Positions 9,785 to 17,432 of a stretch of DNA of 64,000 nucleotides are shown here, in pieces (position 1 is the first letter of the stretch; the number at the start of each line of letters is the position of its first letter). Under the pieces are notes generated by a model. It searched no databases. It saw nothing but the letters and a program-made list of their open reading frames with translations, and was not told the origin of the DNA. The translations under genes and the position numbers were made by a program. The stretch is taken from contig NZ_KB908456.1 in NCBI RefSeq assembly GCF_000381965.1, positions 1-64,000 of the forward strand. Reading direction: 5' to 3'. This DNA comes from Oceanimonas smirnovii ATCC BAA-899. GTDB lineage: Bacteria; Pseudomonadota; Gammaproteobacteria; Enterobacterales; Aeromonadaceae.

Positions 9785-9793
9785 ATTCTAGCA
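9785..9793 (-). promoter_or_regulatory. Candidate gyrA promoter, extended -10
   Basis: On the minus strand, TGCTAGAAT gives an extended -10 (TG-n-TAGAAT) about 50 nt upstream of the gyrA ATG. No good -35 is visible, which is compatible with an extended -10 element. This is inference from motif match only. Confidence 0.4.
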
Positions 9794-9866
9794 CAGTTCC
9801 GGCACGACGGGAGCACGTCATCGTGACGCCGGCTTTTTCACGGCTGGCGGCTGCCCGCTGCTTGGT

Positions 9867-9872
9867 TATAAT
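9867..9872 (+). promoter_or_regulatory. Candidate ubiG promoter, -10 TATAAT
   Basis: A perfect TATAAT lies 40 nt before the ubiG ATG. The -35 position at a 17-nt spacer reads CTGGCG, a weak match to TTGACA. Confidence 0.45.
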
Positions 9873-9911
9873 GGCGGCCTTAATACCTTCGGCATGTAAG
9901 GCAGCTAGCTT

Positions 9912-10610
9912 ATGAATGTAGATCAACAGGAAATCGAAAAATTTGAGGCCATGGCGTCCCGCTGGTGGGATCTGGACGGCGACTTCAAGCCCCTGCATCA
10001 AATCAATCCCCTGCGCCTGGGCTGGATTGCCGACAAGGCAGATGGCCTGTTTGGCAAACAGGTGATCGACATTGGCTGTGGTGGCGGCATTCTCAGCGAG
10101 AGCATGGCGCAGGAAGGGGCCGAAGTGACCGGTGTTGATATGGGGCAGGAGCCGCTGGCGGTGGCCCGGCTGCACGCGCTGGAAAGCGGCGTCAGCGTTA
10201 ACTATCGCCAGGCCACCGCCGAGCAGATGGCGGGCGAGCAACCCGGCCAGTTTGATGTGGTTACCTGTATGGAAATGCTGGAACACGTGCCCGAACCCGC
10301 TTCAGTGGTGGCCGCCTGCGCGCAACTGGCCAAACCCGGTGCCAACCTGGTGTTTTCCACCATCAACCGCAACCCCAAGGCCTGGCTGCTGATGATAGCG
10401 GCGGCAGAAAACCTGTTCAAAATGGTACCCAAGGGCACCCATGATCACCGCAAGTTTATTCGCCCCGCCGAGCTGTGCCGCTTTATTGAGGCCGCCGGCC
10501 TGGTAGTCAAGGACATTCAGGGGGTGGTGTACCGGCCGCTGCAGGGCGATTTCAAACTCAGCCCCGACGCCGGCGTAAACTATATGGTTCACGCCATCAA
10601 ACCGGTGTAA
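9912..10610 (+). CDS. ubiG: Ubiquinone biosynthesis O-methyltransferase
   Basis: A 232-residue SAM-dependent class I methyltransferase performing both O-methylations of ubiquinone synthesis. The N-terminus [14 protein letters not shown] is typical of UbiG. Motif [14 protein letters not shown] (51-63) binds SAM, and [11 protein letters not shown] is the characteristic post-II segment. [12 protein letters not shown] is the conserved lipid/membrane-contact region. It is divergent from gyrA and upstream of nrdA, exactly the E. coli neighbourhood. Confidence 0.97.
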   Translation: MNVDQQEIEKFEAMASRWWDLDGDFKPLHQINPLRLGWIADKADGLFGKQVIDIGCGGGILSESMAQEGAEVTGVDMGQEPLAVARLHALESGVSVNYRQATAEQMAGEQPGQFDVVTCMEMLEHVPEPASVVAACAQLAKPGANLVFSTINRNPKAWLLMIAAAENLFKMVPKGTHDHRKFIRPAELCRFIEAAGLVVKDIQGVVYRPLQGDFKLSPDAGVNYMVHAIKPV

Positions 10611-10867
10611 CGAGACGCTGCCGCTCTCAATGCCTTGCTTTTTGTTCCGTCACATCGGGCGCTGTCAGGCATTGACTCCTGAGTTAAAATCGGCCTTCGT
10701 AGCCTGCTGCTGAAAGATCCTGCGGATCCCAACACGGGCTGTTTTTGCAAGCCAAATATTTAAAAAAAGTTTTTTTGCAGGCCATAAAAAGACCACTGTT
10801 TTGCTAACGCCAGAATGCCAACGGCACAGAAGTTAGTGAACACACACATAAGACTTGTGCCCACAGA

Positions 10868-10876
10868 TTATCCACA
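10868..10876 (+). promoter_or_regulatory. DnaA box upstream of nrdA
   Basis: TTATCCACA is an exact match to the strongest E. coli DnaA-box consensus, 173 nt upstream of the nrdA start. In E. coli nrdAB transcription is controlled by DnaA from boxes in its promoter region, so this position is meaningful. Only one perfect box is visible. Confidence 0.65.
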
Positions 10877-10915
10877 AGGCAGTGGTCTTTTTCATGGGTT
10901 GAGAATACCGCCTCA

Positions 10916-10931
10916 ACCCACTATATTGTGC
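10916..10931 (+). promoter_or_regulatory. Candidate NrdR box 0
   Basis: The core CACTATATTG matches 9 of 10 positions of the NrdR core CwAtATaTwG. It starts 31 nt (about three helical turns) upstream of the next candidate core, the spacing typical of paired NrdR boxes. Confidence 0.45.
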
Positions 10932-10946
10932 CCATTCCAACGACGA

Positions 10947-10962
10947 CAACTATATGTTGTGT
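10947..10962 (+). promoter_or_regulatory. Candidate NrdR box 1
   Basis: The core CTATATGTTG (10950-10959) matches 9 of 10 consensus positions, with TGT on the 3' flank. It pairs with the box 31 nt upstream and with the palindrome 34 nt downstream. Confidence 0.55.
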
Positions 10963-10978
10963 TTTTCTGGTCAGGTAA

Positions 10979-10996
10979 CCACACTATATAGTGTGG
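10979..10996 (+). promoter_or_regulatory. Candidate NrdR box 2, perfect 18-bp palindrome
   Basis: CCACACTATATAGTGTGG is a perfect palindrome 52 nt upstream of the nrdA ATG. It resembles an NrdR box but its centre is 2 bp shorter than the usual 16-bp symmetric consensus. Occupancy by ATP/dATP-loaded NrdR repressor is the expected role. Confidence 0.6.
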
Positions 10997-11048
10997 CCTG
11001 CCGGCACGAAAAATTGCGCCACAACATCACCGGGAGAAGGTTCACCTT

Positions 11049-13322
11049 ATGAACAAACATTTGCTGGTTACCAAACGCGACGGCAACAAGGAGCCTATTG
11101 ATCTGGACAAGATCCATAGAGTGATCACCTGGGCTGCCGAAGGCCTCGATAATGTTTCTGTTTCTCAGGTGGAGCTGCGCTCTCATATTCAGTTTTACGA
11201 TGGTATTCGCACCGAAGACATTCATGAAACCATCATCAAAGCGGCAGCCGATCTGATCTCCGAGCAGACTCCCGATTACCAGTATCTGGCGGCCCGCCTG
11301 GCCATGTTCCATCTGCGCAAGAAGGCTTATGGCCGTTTTGAGCCGCCCCACTTTTACGATCATGTGGTGCGCCTGACCGAAATGGGAAAATACGACCAGC
11401 ATATTCTGGCAGACTACAGCCGGGCCGAGCTGGAAACCCTGAACGATCGCCTGCATCACGATCGGGACATGAACTTCTCCTATGCCGCCATCAAGCAGCT
11501 GGAAGGCAAATACCTGGTACAGAACCGGGTAACCGGCGATATCTATGAAAGCCCCCAGTTCCTGTACATGCTGGTGGCCGCCTGCCTGTTCTCCAAATAC
11601 CCGAAAGAGACCCGGCTGGACTATGTGACCCGCTTCTATGATGCCGTGTCCACCTTCAAGATTTCTCTGCCCACGCCCATTATGTCCGGGGTGCGCACCC
11701 CTACCCGCCAGTTCAGCTCCTGCGTGCTGATCGAGTGCGGTGACAGCCTCGACTCCATCAACGCCACCTCTGGTGCCATAGTGCGTTATGTGTCCCAGCG
11801 TGCCGGCATCGGCATCAACGCCGGTCGTATTCGCGCCCTGGGCAGCCCCATTCGTGGTGGTGAGGCTTTTCATACCGGCTGCATTCCCTTCTACAAGCAC
11901 TTTCAGACTGCGGTTAAATGCTGCTCTCAGGGCGGTGTGCGCGGTGGTGCCGCGACTTTGTTCTACCCCATGTGGCACCTGGAAGTGGAATCGCTGCTGG
12001 TACTGAAAAACAACCGCGGCGTGGAAGAAAACCGCGTACGGCACATGGACTATGGCGTGCAGATTAACCGCCTGATGTATCAGCGCCTGATCAAGGGCGG
12101 TGATATCACCCTGTTCAGCCCGTCCGACGTGCCCGGCCTGTATGATGCCTTCTTTGAAGATCAGGCAAAATTTGAACAGCTCTATGTTAAATATGAAGCC
12201 GATGACAGCATTCGCAAACGTACCGTCAAGGCCATTGAGCTGTTTTCGCTGATGATGCAGGAGCGTGCCGGCACCGGTCGTATCTACATACAAAACGTGG
12301 ATCACTGTAATACCCACAGCCCGTTCGATCCTGCCGTGGCACCGGTACGTCAGAGCAACCTGTGTCTGGAAATTGCGCTGCCCACCAAGCCGCTCACCGA
12401 CATCAACGACGAAGAGGGTGAAATTGCCCTCTGTACCCTGTCAGCCTTTAACCTGGGTGCCATCGACAAGCTGGACGATCTGGAAGGCCTGGCCGATCTG
12501 GCCGTGCGTGCCCTTGACGCCCTGCTCGATTATCAGGACTACCCTCTGCTGGCAGCACAGAAAGGCTCCATGAACCGCCGTACTCTGGGCATTGGCGTGA
12601 TCAACTATGCCTATTACCTGGCAAAAAACGGCGTAAAATACTCAGACGGCAGTGCCATCGGCCTGACTCACAAAACCTTTGAAGCCATTCAGTACTATCT
12701 GCTGAAAGCGTCGGTACAGCTGGCCAAAGAGTTCGGCCCCTGCCCGGCCTTTAATGAAACCACCTATGCTCAGGGCATTTTACCCATCGATACCTATAAG
12801 AAGGATCTCGATGTCATCTGCCAGGAGCCGCTGCATCTGGACTGGGAGGCGCTGCGGGAAGAGATCAAAACCACAGGCCTGCGCAACAGTACCCTGACCG
12901 CCCTGATGCCGTCCGAGACCTCCAGCCAGATCTCCAATGCCACCAACGGCATAGAGCCGCCCCGTGGTCTGGTGTCGGTCAAGGCGTCCAAAGACGGTAT
13001 TCTCAAGCAGGTGGTGCCGGAATATGAGCGCCTCAAGGGTCAGTATGAGCTGCTGTGGCAGATGCCCGCCAACGACGGCTACCTGCAACTGGTGGGCGTG
13101 ATGCAAAAGTTTGTGGATCAGGCCATTTCTGCCAATACCAACTATGATCCGTCGCGCTTTGAGGGCGGCCGTGTGCCCATGAAGCAACTGCTTAAAGATC
13201 TGCTCACGGCTTATAAATTTGGCCTCAAGACCCTGTATTACCATAACACCCGTGATGGTGCCGCTGACGCCCAGAACGATATGCAGGAAGATGATTGTGC
13301 CGGTGGTGCCTGCAAGATTTAA
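11049..13322 (+). CDS. nrdA: Class Ia ribonucleoside-diphosphate reductase, alpha subunit
   Basis: A 757-residue large subunit that reduces NDPs to dNDPs. The N-terminal ATP-cone (about 5-95) binds dATP/ATP for overall activity control. Active-site Cys225 and Cys462 form the redox pair; Asn437, Cys439 and Glu441 lie in SNLCLEI; Tyr730 and Tyr731 complete the radical path. The numbering is identical to E. coli. The C-terminal tail ends CAGGACKI with the mobile cysteine pair. A ribosome site GAGAAGG precedes the ATG by 8 nt. A 438-nt upstream region carries candidate NrdR boxes and a DnaA box. Confidence 0.99.
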   Translation: MNKHLLVTKRDGNKEPIDLDKIHRVITWAAEGLDNVSVSQVELRSHIQFYDGIRTEDIHETIIKAAADLISEQTPDYQYLAARLAMFHLRKKAYGRFEPPHFYDHVVRLTEMGKYDQHILADYSRAELETLNDRLHHDRDMNFSYAAIKQLEGKYLVQNRVTGDIYESPQFLYMLVAACLFSKYPKETRLDYVTRFYDAVSTFKISLPTPIMSGVRTPTRQFSSCVLIECGDSLDSINATSGAIVRYVSQRAGIGINAGRIRALGSPIRGGEAFHTGCIPFYKHFQTAVKCCSQGGVRGGAATLFYPMWHLEVESLLVLKNNRGVEENRVRHMDYGVQINRLMYQRLIKGGDITLFSPSDVPGLYDAFFEDQAKFEQLYVKYEADDSIRKRTVKAIELFSLMMQERAGTGRIYIQNVDHCNTHSPFDPAVAPVRQSNLCLEIALPTKPLTDINDEEGEIALCTLSAFNLGAIDKLDDLEGLADLAVRALDALLDYQDYPLLAAQKGSMNRRTLGIGVINYAYYLAKNGVKYSDGSAIGLTHKTFEAIQYYLLKASVQLAKEFGPCPAFNETTYAQGILPIDTYKKDLDVICQEPLHLDWEALREEIKTTGLRNSTLTALMPSETSSQISNATNGIEPPRGLVSVKASKDGILKQVVPEYERLKGQYELLWQMPANDGYLQLVGVMQKFVDQAISANTNYDPSRFEGGRVPMKQLLKDLLTAYKFGLKTLYYHNTRDGAADAQNDMQEDDCAGGACKI

Positions 13323-13347
13323 GGCGTCATCACTGTCAACTTATCAA

Positions 13348-13366
13348 GGCGGGAATCATTCCCGCC
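13348..13366 (+). promoter_or_regulatory. Strong hairpin between nrdA and nrdB
   Basis: GGCGGGAA-TCA-TTCCCGCC has perfect 8-bp arms in the 87-nt intercistronic gap. The following TCTTGTG is not a full T tract. It may give partial termination or protect the nrdA transcript end, adjusting the NrdA:NrdB ratio. Confidence 0.45.
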
Positions 13367-13409
13367 TCTTGTGCGCAGCCTGTGCGCCTTGGATTGCGGA
13401 ACGAGAAAA

Positions 13410-14543
13410 ATGTCTTACACCACTTTCAGTCAAATTCAGAATGATCATATGAAAGAGCCCATGTTCTTCGGTAACCCGGTGAACGTGGCCCGTTATGATC
13501 AACAAAAATATGAAATTTTTGAAAAGCTGATCGAAAAACAGCTGTCTTTTTTCTGGCGTCCGGAAGAAGTGGATGTATCTCAGGACAGAATCGACTACCA
13601 GGCACTGCCGGATCATGAGAAACATATTTTTATCAGCAACCTGAAATATCAGACGCTGCTTGACTCCATTCAGGGCCGCAGCCCTAACGTGGCCATGTTG
13701 CCACTGGTATCTATTCCTGAGCTTGAGACCTGGATTGAAACCTGGGCTTTTTCCGAAACCATTCACTCCCGCTCTTACACCCATATTATTCGTAATATCG
13801 TTAACGATCCGGCCAAGGTGTTTGATGATATCGTTGCCAACGAACACATTCAAAAACGTGCCAAAGATATTGCCCGCTATTACGACGAGCTGATTGAGTA
13901 CACCAACTTTTACCATCTTTATGGTGAAGGCGAGCACGAGATTAAAGGCCAGAAAGTACAGGTTAACTTGTATGAGCTGAAGAAAAAGCTCTATCTGTGT
14001 CTGATGTGCGTCAATGCCCTGGAAGCCATTCGCTTTTACGTCAGCTTTGCCTGCTCGTTTGCCTTTGCCGAGCGTGAGCTGATGGAAGGCAACGCCAAAA
14101 TCATCAAGCTGATTGCACGGGACGAAGCGCTGCACCTGACCGGCACTCAGCATATGCTCAATATTCTGCGCAGCGGCGATGACGATCCTGACATGGCGCA
14201 GGTAGCCAAAGACTGCGAGCAGGAGTGTTTTGATCTGTTCAAGGCTGCCGCCATTCAGGAAAAGGAATGGGCCGCTTATTTGTTTAAAGATGGCTCCATG
14301 ATAGGCCTGAACAAAGACATTCTGTGCCAGTATGTGGAATACATCACCAACCTGCGCATGCAGGCGGTAGGACTGGAGCCGGCCTTTGAGGGTGCCAAGC
14401 AAAACCCTATTCCCTGGATTAATGCCTGGTTGTCGTCTGATAACGTACAGGTGGCTCCTCAGGAGGTAGAAGTCAGCTCCTATCTGGTGGGTCAGATTGA
14501 CTCACACGTCAGCCATGACGATCTGGGTGATTTTGAGCTGTGA
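13410..14543 (+). CDS. nrdB: Class Ia ribonucleoside-diphosphate reductase, beta subunit
   Basis: A 377-residue diiron-tyrosyl radical subunit, nearly the length of the E. coli protein and very similar at the N-terminus ([22 protein letters not shown]). The radical tyrosine is Tyr123 counting Met (Tyr122 in mature E. coli numbering) in [14 protein letters not shown], and Asp85 is the iron ligand in [19 protein letters not shown] carries further ligands. The start is placed at ATG 13410 from homology; 13 upstream in-frame codons are unlike the family. The stop overlaps the yfaE start (GTGA), implying translational coupling. Confidence 0.98.
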   Translation: MSYTTFSQIQNDHMKEPMFFGNPVNVARYDQQKYEIFEKLIEKQLSFFWRPEEVDVSQDRIDYQALPDHEKHIFISNLKYQTLLDSIQGRSPNVAMLPLVSIPELETWIETWAFSETIHSRSYTHIIRNIVNDPAKVFDDIVANEHIQKRAKDIARYYDELIEYTNFYHLYGEGEHEIKGQKVQVNLYELKKKLYLCLMCVNALEAIRFYVSFACSFAFAERELMEGNAKIIKLIARDEALHLTGTQHMLNILRSGDDDPDMAQVAKDCEQECFDLFKAAAIQEKEWAAYLFKDGSMIGLNKDILCQYVEYITNLRMQAVGLEPAFEGAKQNPIPWINAWLSSDNVQVAPQEVEVSSYLVGQIDSHVSHDDLGDFEL

Positions 14544-14812
14544 GCAAGGTACACACTCAAGACATCTGTTTTGAACTGCAAGCAGGGGAAACCCTGCTTG
14601 ACGGCCTTGAGCGCACCGGTCACGCCATTGAATATCAGTGTCGGGGTGGTTATTGCGGCTCCTGCCGTACTTCTCTGATCACAGGCCGGGTGCGCTATCA
14701 GCAAACACCGCTGGCTTTTGTGGCCAGTGGTGAAATACTGCCCTGCTGCTGCCGGCCTGAAGGCGAAATTCAGCTGGATGTTGCCTTGGCCTGTGTTAAA
14801 AAACAGGCCTGA
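14540..14812 (+). CDS. yfaE: 2Fe-2S ferredoxin-like protein maintaining NrdB
   Basis: A 90-residue plant-type ferredoxin. The cluster cysteines appear as CRGGYCGSC and a distal CCC in LPCCCRP. In E. coli YfaE supplies electrons to regenerate the NrdB diferric-tyrosyl cofactor. It starts at a GTG overlapping the nrdB stop by 4 bases, as expected for that partnership. The two extra adjacent cysteines at the distal site make the exact fourth ligand ambiguous. It ends one base before the convergent DUF1496 gene, with no terminator visible between them. Confidence 0.93.
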   Translation: MSKVHTQDICFELQAGETLLDGLERTGHAIEYQCRGGYCGSCRTSLITGRVRYQQTPLAFVASGEILPCCCRPEGEIQLDVALACVKKQA

Positions 14813-14813
14813 C

Positions 14814-15074
14814 TCAGTTCTGCTGCGAACGCTCTTGCGGCGCAAATGGATGCCAGCTTAACCGGCCGTTTTGTTCAAAGGACTTTTCCCGTTCACACAC
14901 AAACCAGTGCCCGCCCATTTCAATCACAGCGCCCTTTGAATAGCGCTTGTCTTCAAAATAACACACCGGCTCGGTGCCCGTGGCCAGATTCAGCTCCACC
15001 GGTACGCTGGTGGTTGAAATAGTATTGGCCAGCGCCATTACCGGCAGCAGCGCACTCAGTATCATCCATTTCAT
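14814..15074 (-). CDS. Secreted DUF1496-family protein
   Basis: An 86-residue protein with an N-terminal signal peptide (MKWMILSALLPVMALA), probably cleaved after an ALA-type site. The mature part contains CYFEDKRYSKGAVIEMGG and a second cysteine in WFVCERE, resembling DUF1496 (E. coli YnjH-like) proteins. The two cysteines could form a periplasmic disulfide. Function is unknown. It is convergent with yfaE. Confidence 0.75.
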   Translation of the reverse strand: MKWMILSALLPVMALANTISTTSVPVELNLATGTEPVCYFEDKRYSKGAVIEMGGHWFVCEREKSFEQNGRLSWHPFAPQERSQQN

Positions 15075-15357
15075 GATGTTTTCCCCGTTACTGTATCACG
15101 GCTTTTATTCTAACATTGCTTTCCGGGCCAACGCTTGCTTTTCCGGTTTGCCTTGGCTAGGGTACTGAATATTATATTTTTTCACTTTGGGTTGGTTTGT
15201 TTTGTTGGTACTGCCGGTGGCAGCTGATAAAGGAGACATTGCCTTGAAGTAATTTTTTCGCCGTGACCATGTTGTAACTCTCGTCATCACGACATGTTTG
15301 CGCCGGCAAAAGGGAAAACGGCGCCTTTTTGCAGGCGGGAATTAACGGAGCCAAATC

Positions 15358-15447
15358 ATGAGCAAGGAAAAAGTAAAAAAGAAGGCCCAGAAAACCCTGA
15401 AAGAGAAACGTCAGGAAAAACGCGATAAGCGCAATAACGCAGAATAA
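15358..15447 (+). CDS. Small highly charged protein, 29 aa
   Basis: ATG 15358 to TAA 15445-15447 encodes a 29-residue peptide, roughly half lysine/arginine with several glutamates (MSKEKVKKKAQKTLKEKRQ...). It has no hydrophobic stretch and should form a charged helix. GGAG at 15346-15349 is an excellent ribosome site with 8-nt spacing, and a clean terminator starts 7 nt after the stop. I recall similarly annotated small highly charged proteins in Vibrio-type genomes, but cannot verify homology here. RNA binding or ribosome association is a guess from composition only. It is too short for routine gene calling. Confidence 0.65.
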   Translation: MSKEKVKKKAQKTLKEKRQEKRDKRNNAE

Positions 15448-15454
15448 TATCAGT

Positions 15455-15479
15455 AAAGGGCACTTACAGTGCCCTTTTT
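15455..15479 (+). terminator. Rho-independent terminator after the 29-aa gene
   Basis: AAAGGGCACT pairs perfectly with AGTGCCCTTT around loop TAC and ends in five T. It could also serve the convergent lipoprotein gene that ends at 15485. Confidence 0.9.
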
Positions 15480-15484
15480 ACCTT

Positions 15485-15958
15485 TCAGTCAAAATACCAC
15501 TCCCAACGCAGCGTCTTGATCAGCCCTTGCTGCCATTCCACGGTCACTGTCTCGGTTGTTTCCACTGAACCATATTGCCAGCGCCGGTGATCACGACTGG
15601 CCGGCTTGCCTAAATGCTGTGTCATGCCGTGACCATCGGAGCCGGGCTGCAAAAATTCAGGTAACGCGGGATGCGGTTTGCTTACCAGCAAATAAATGGG
15701 CATGCCATCAGGACGCGACGCTTTACTGGATAAATAAACCTGAGCTTCAAGCCCCGGGCAAGACACTGTTTCAATCTCGTCAATCAGTCCGGGAACATGC
15801 GGATTTTCCAGCTGCCGGTAAGTCAATACCGGCTGTGCACAGGGTAAGCTGAGCACTCTGCCGGCCACCTCATCCAACCGGCTTAACGCGCGCTCCTGAG
15901 AGCTGGCGCAACCGGTCAGCAACAGTACAAAAACTGTGCCGCAGCAGAATGCATGCAT
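15485..15958 (-). CDS. Hypothetical lipoprotein
   Basis: A 157-residue protein with a signal peptide ending in lipobox LLTGC, so lipidation at Cys17 is predicted. The mature domain has two further cysteines (LPCAQP and VSCPGL) and a tryptophan-rich C-terminus with WRWEWYFD-like texture. I do not recognise a family. Ribosome site AGGAG lies 8 nt before the ATG. It is convergent with the 29-aa gene and divergent from the ABC1-family kinase gene, with about 90 nt between the starts. Confidence 0.75.
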   Translation of the reverse strand: MHAFCCGTVFVLLLTGCASSQERALSRLDEVAGRVLSLPCAQPVLTYRQLENPHVPGLIDEIETVSCPGLEAQVYLSSKASRPDGMPIYLLVSKPHPALPEFLQPGSDGHGMTQHLGKPASRDHRRWQYGSVETTETVTVEWQQGLIKTLRWEWYFD

Positions 15959-16048
15959 AAGTCTGTCTCCTCGAAAATAAAGGGGCTGATCTGAATATAA
16001 ATGTCTTTTTAGCGGTCTGTGTGGCCATTATAGAAAGAGGGTGCATCC

Positions 16049-17353
16049 ATGAGTAATGATAAAGGGCATAAAGTGCCCGGACACCGCCTGGCCCGAATCG
16101 GCCACCTGGCATCTCTGGCAACCCGGGTAGCCGGTGGCATGTTGGGTGAAGGGGCGAGGCAATGGTCCCGGGGTCAGCGCCCCAGTGCCCGGGATCTGCT
16201 GCTTACGCCGGCCAATGCCCGCCGGGTAGGTGATCAGCTGGCCCGGCTGAGGGGAGCTGCCATGAAAGTGGGACAGCTGCTGTCGATGGATGCCGGCGAT
16301 CTGCTGCCACCGGAGCTGGCCGATATTCTGGCCCGGCTGCGGGCTGAGGGCACTCCCATGCCTGCATCACAGCTGGCACAGGTACTTAAGCATGAGCTGG
16401 GAGAGGACTGGCAACGCCATTTCAGTCACTTTGAATTTCGCCCCATGGCTGCTGCATCCATTGGTCAGGTGCATCAGGCCTGGGCTGATGACGGCGAACA
16501 TCTGGCGGTAAAAATTCAGTATCCGGGCATTGCCGGCAGCATTGACAGTGATGTGAGTAATGTCGCAACCTTGCTGCGCATCAGTGGTCTGGTGCCCGAG
16601 GGAGTAAATTATCAGCAACTGCTTGATGAAGCCAGACAACAGCTGCATGCTGAAGCCGACTATGTTCTTGAAGCTCGTCAGCTTGAGCGCTTTAATCTGC
16701 TGCTGGCGGGTGATGAACGTTTCATTCTGCCCAGGGCTCGTACTGATATCAGCACAGAGCGGCTGCTGGCCATGAGCTTTGTGGATGGTAAACCTGTTGA
16801 GTCTCTCGGGAATGAACCGTTAGAAAGACGCAATCATATTATGGCACTGCTGTTTGAGTTGCTGTTTCGCGAATTATTTGAATTTAACCTGGTGCAAACC
16901 GATCCCAACTTTGCCAATTTTCAATATCAGGATGAACGCCTGGTACTGTTCGATTTCGGTGCAACCCGTGAATATGCCCCGTCATTTGGTGACGGCTACC
17001 GCCGTCTGTTCTGTGCTGCCCTTGACCATAATGAGCAGGCCATGACAGCCGCGCTTACCGATATCGGTTTTTTCAGTCAGCAGATTATTCCCGAACAGAA
17101 ACAGGCGATCATTCACATGGTGCAGCTGGCCTGCGAACCCTTGCAGCAGAACGCGCCTTTTGATTTTGGCAACAGCACCCTGGCCCAGCAACTGCGTGAT
17201 GCAGGCACAGCCATCAGCATGCAGCAAAACTACTGGCACAGCCCCCCTGCCGATGCATTGTTCTTGCATCGCAAGATTGGCGGCCTCTATTTACTGGCGG
17301 CCAGACTGGGAGCCAAAGTGAATGTAAGGCAACAATTACAATCCTGGCTATAA
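16049..17353 (+). CDS. ABC1/UbiB (ADCK) family atypical kinase-like protein
   Basis: A 434-residue protein with the family-defining KxGQ motif (KVGQLLSMD), the alanine-rich loop AAASIGQVH, invariant lysine in VKIQYPG, catalytic QTDPNFANF and metal-binding LFDFGATRE. UbiB/COQ8 proteins are ATPases supporting coenzyme Q synthesis. This one lacks the C-terminal membrane helices of true UbiB (546 aa in E. coli) and is not next to ubiE/ubiJ. It is therefore more likely one of the shorter AarF paralogues of unknown substrate. GAGGG lies 8 nt before the ATG. The diguanylate cyclase/phosphodiesterase gene starts 79 nt downstream on the same strand. Confidence 0.88.
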   Translation: MSNDKGHKVPGHRLARIGHLASLATRVAGGMLGEGARQWSRGQRPSARDLLLTPANARRVGDQLARLRGAAMKVGQLLSMDAGDLLPPELADILARLRAEGTPMPASQLAQVLKHELGEDWQRHFSHFEFRPMAAASIGQVHQAWADDGEHLAVKIQYPGIAGSIDSDVSNVATLLRISGLVPEGVNYQQLLDEARQQLHAEADYVLEARQLERFNLLLAGDERFILPRARTDISTERLLAMSFVDGKPVESLGNEPLERRNHIMALLFELLFRELFEFNLVQTDPNFANFQYQDERLVLFDFGATREYAPSFGDGYRRLFCAALDHNEQAMTAALTDIGFFSQQIIPEQKQAIIHMVQLACEPLQQNAPFDFGNSTLAQQLRDAGTAISMQQNYWHSPPADALFLHRKIGGLYLLAARLGAKVNVRQQLQSWL

Positions 17354-17432
17354 ATGCATAACAAGATAATTGCCAAGTACTATATCCACAGATAGAGTGA
17401 GAAATTAAATGCTTTACCTGGTCTGAACATAA

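Noticed and set aside
10971..12317. 448-codon minus-strand frame opposite nrdA
   Set aside because: It lies entirely antisense to a certain nrdA, and its composition (histidine/glutamine rich) is typical of shadow frames.
15105..15239. 44-codon minus-strand frame between the DUF1496 and 29-aa genes
   Set aside because: The predicted peptide is not obviously random, but AGG is only 2 nt from the ATG and no promoter or terminator is visible. Not enough support to call.
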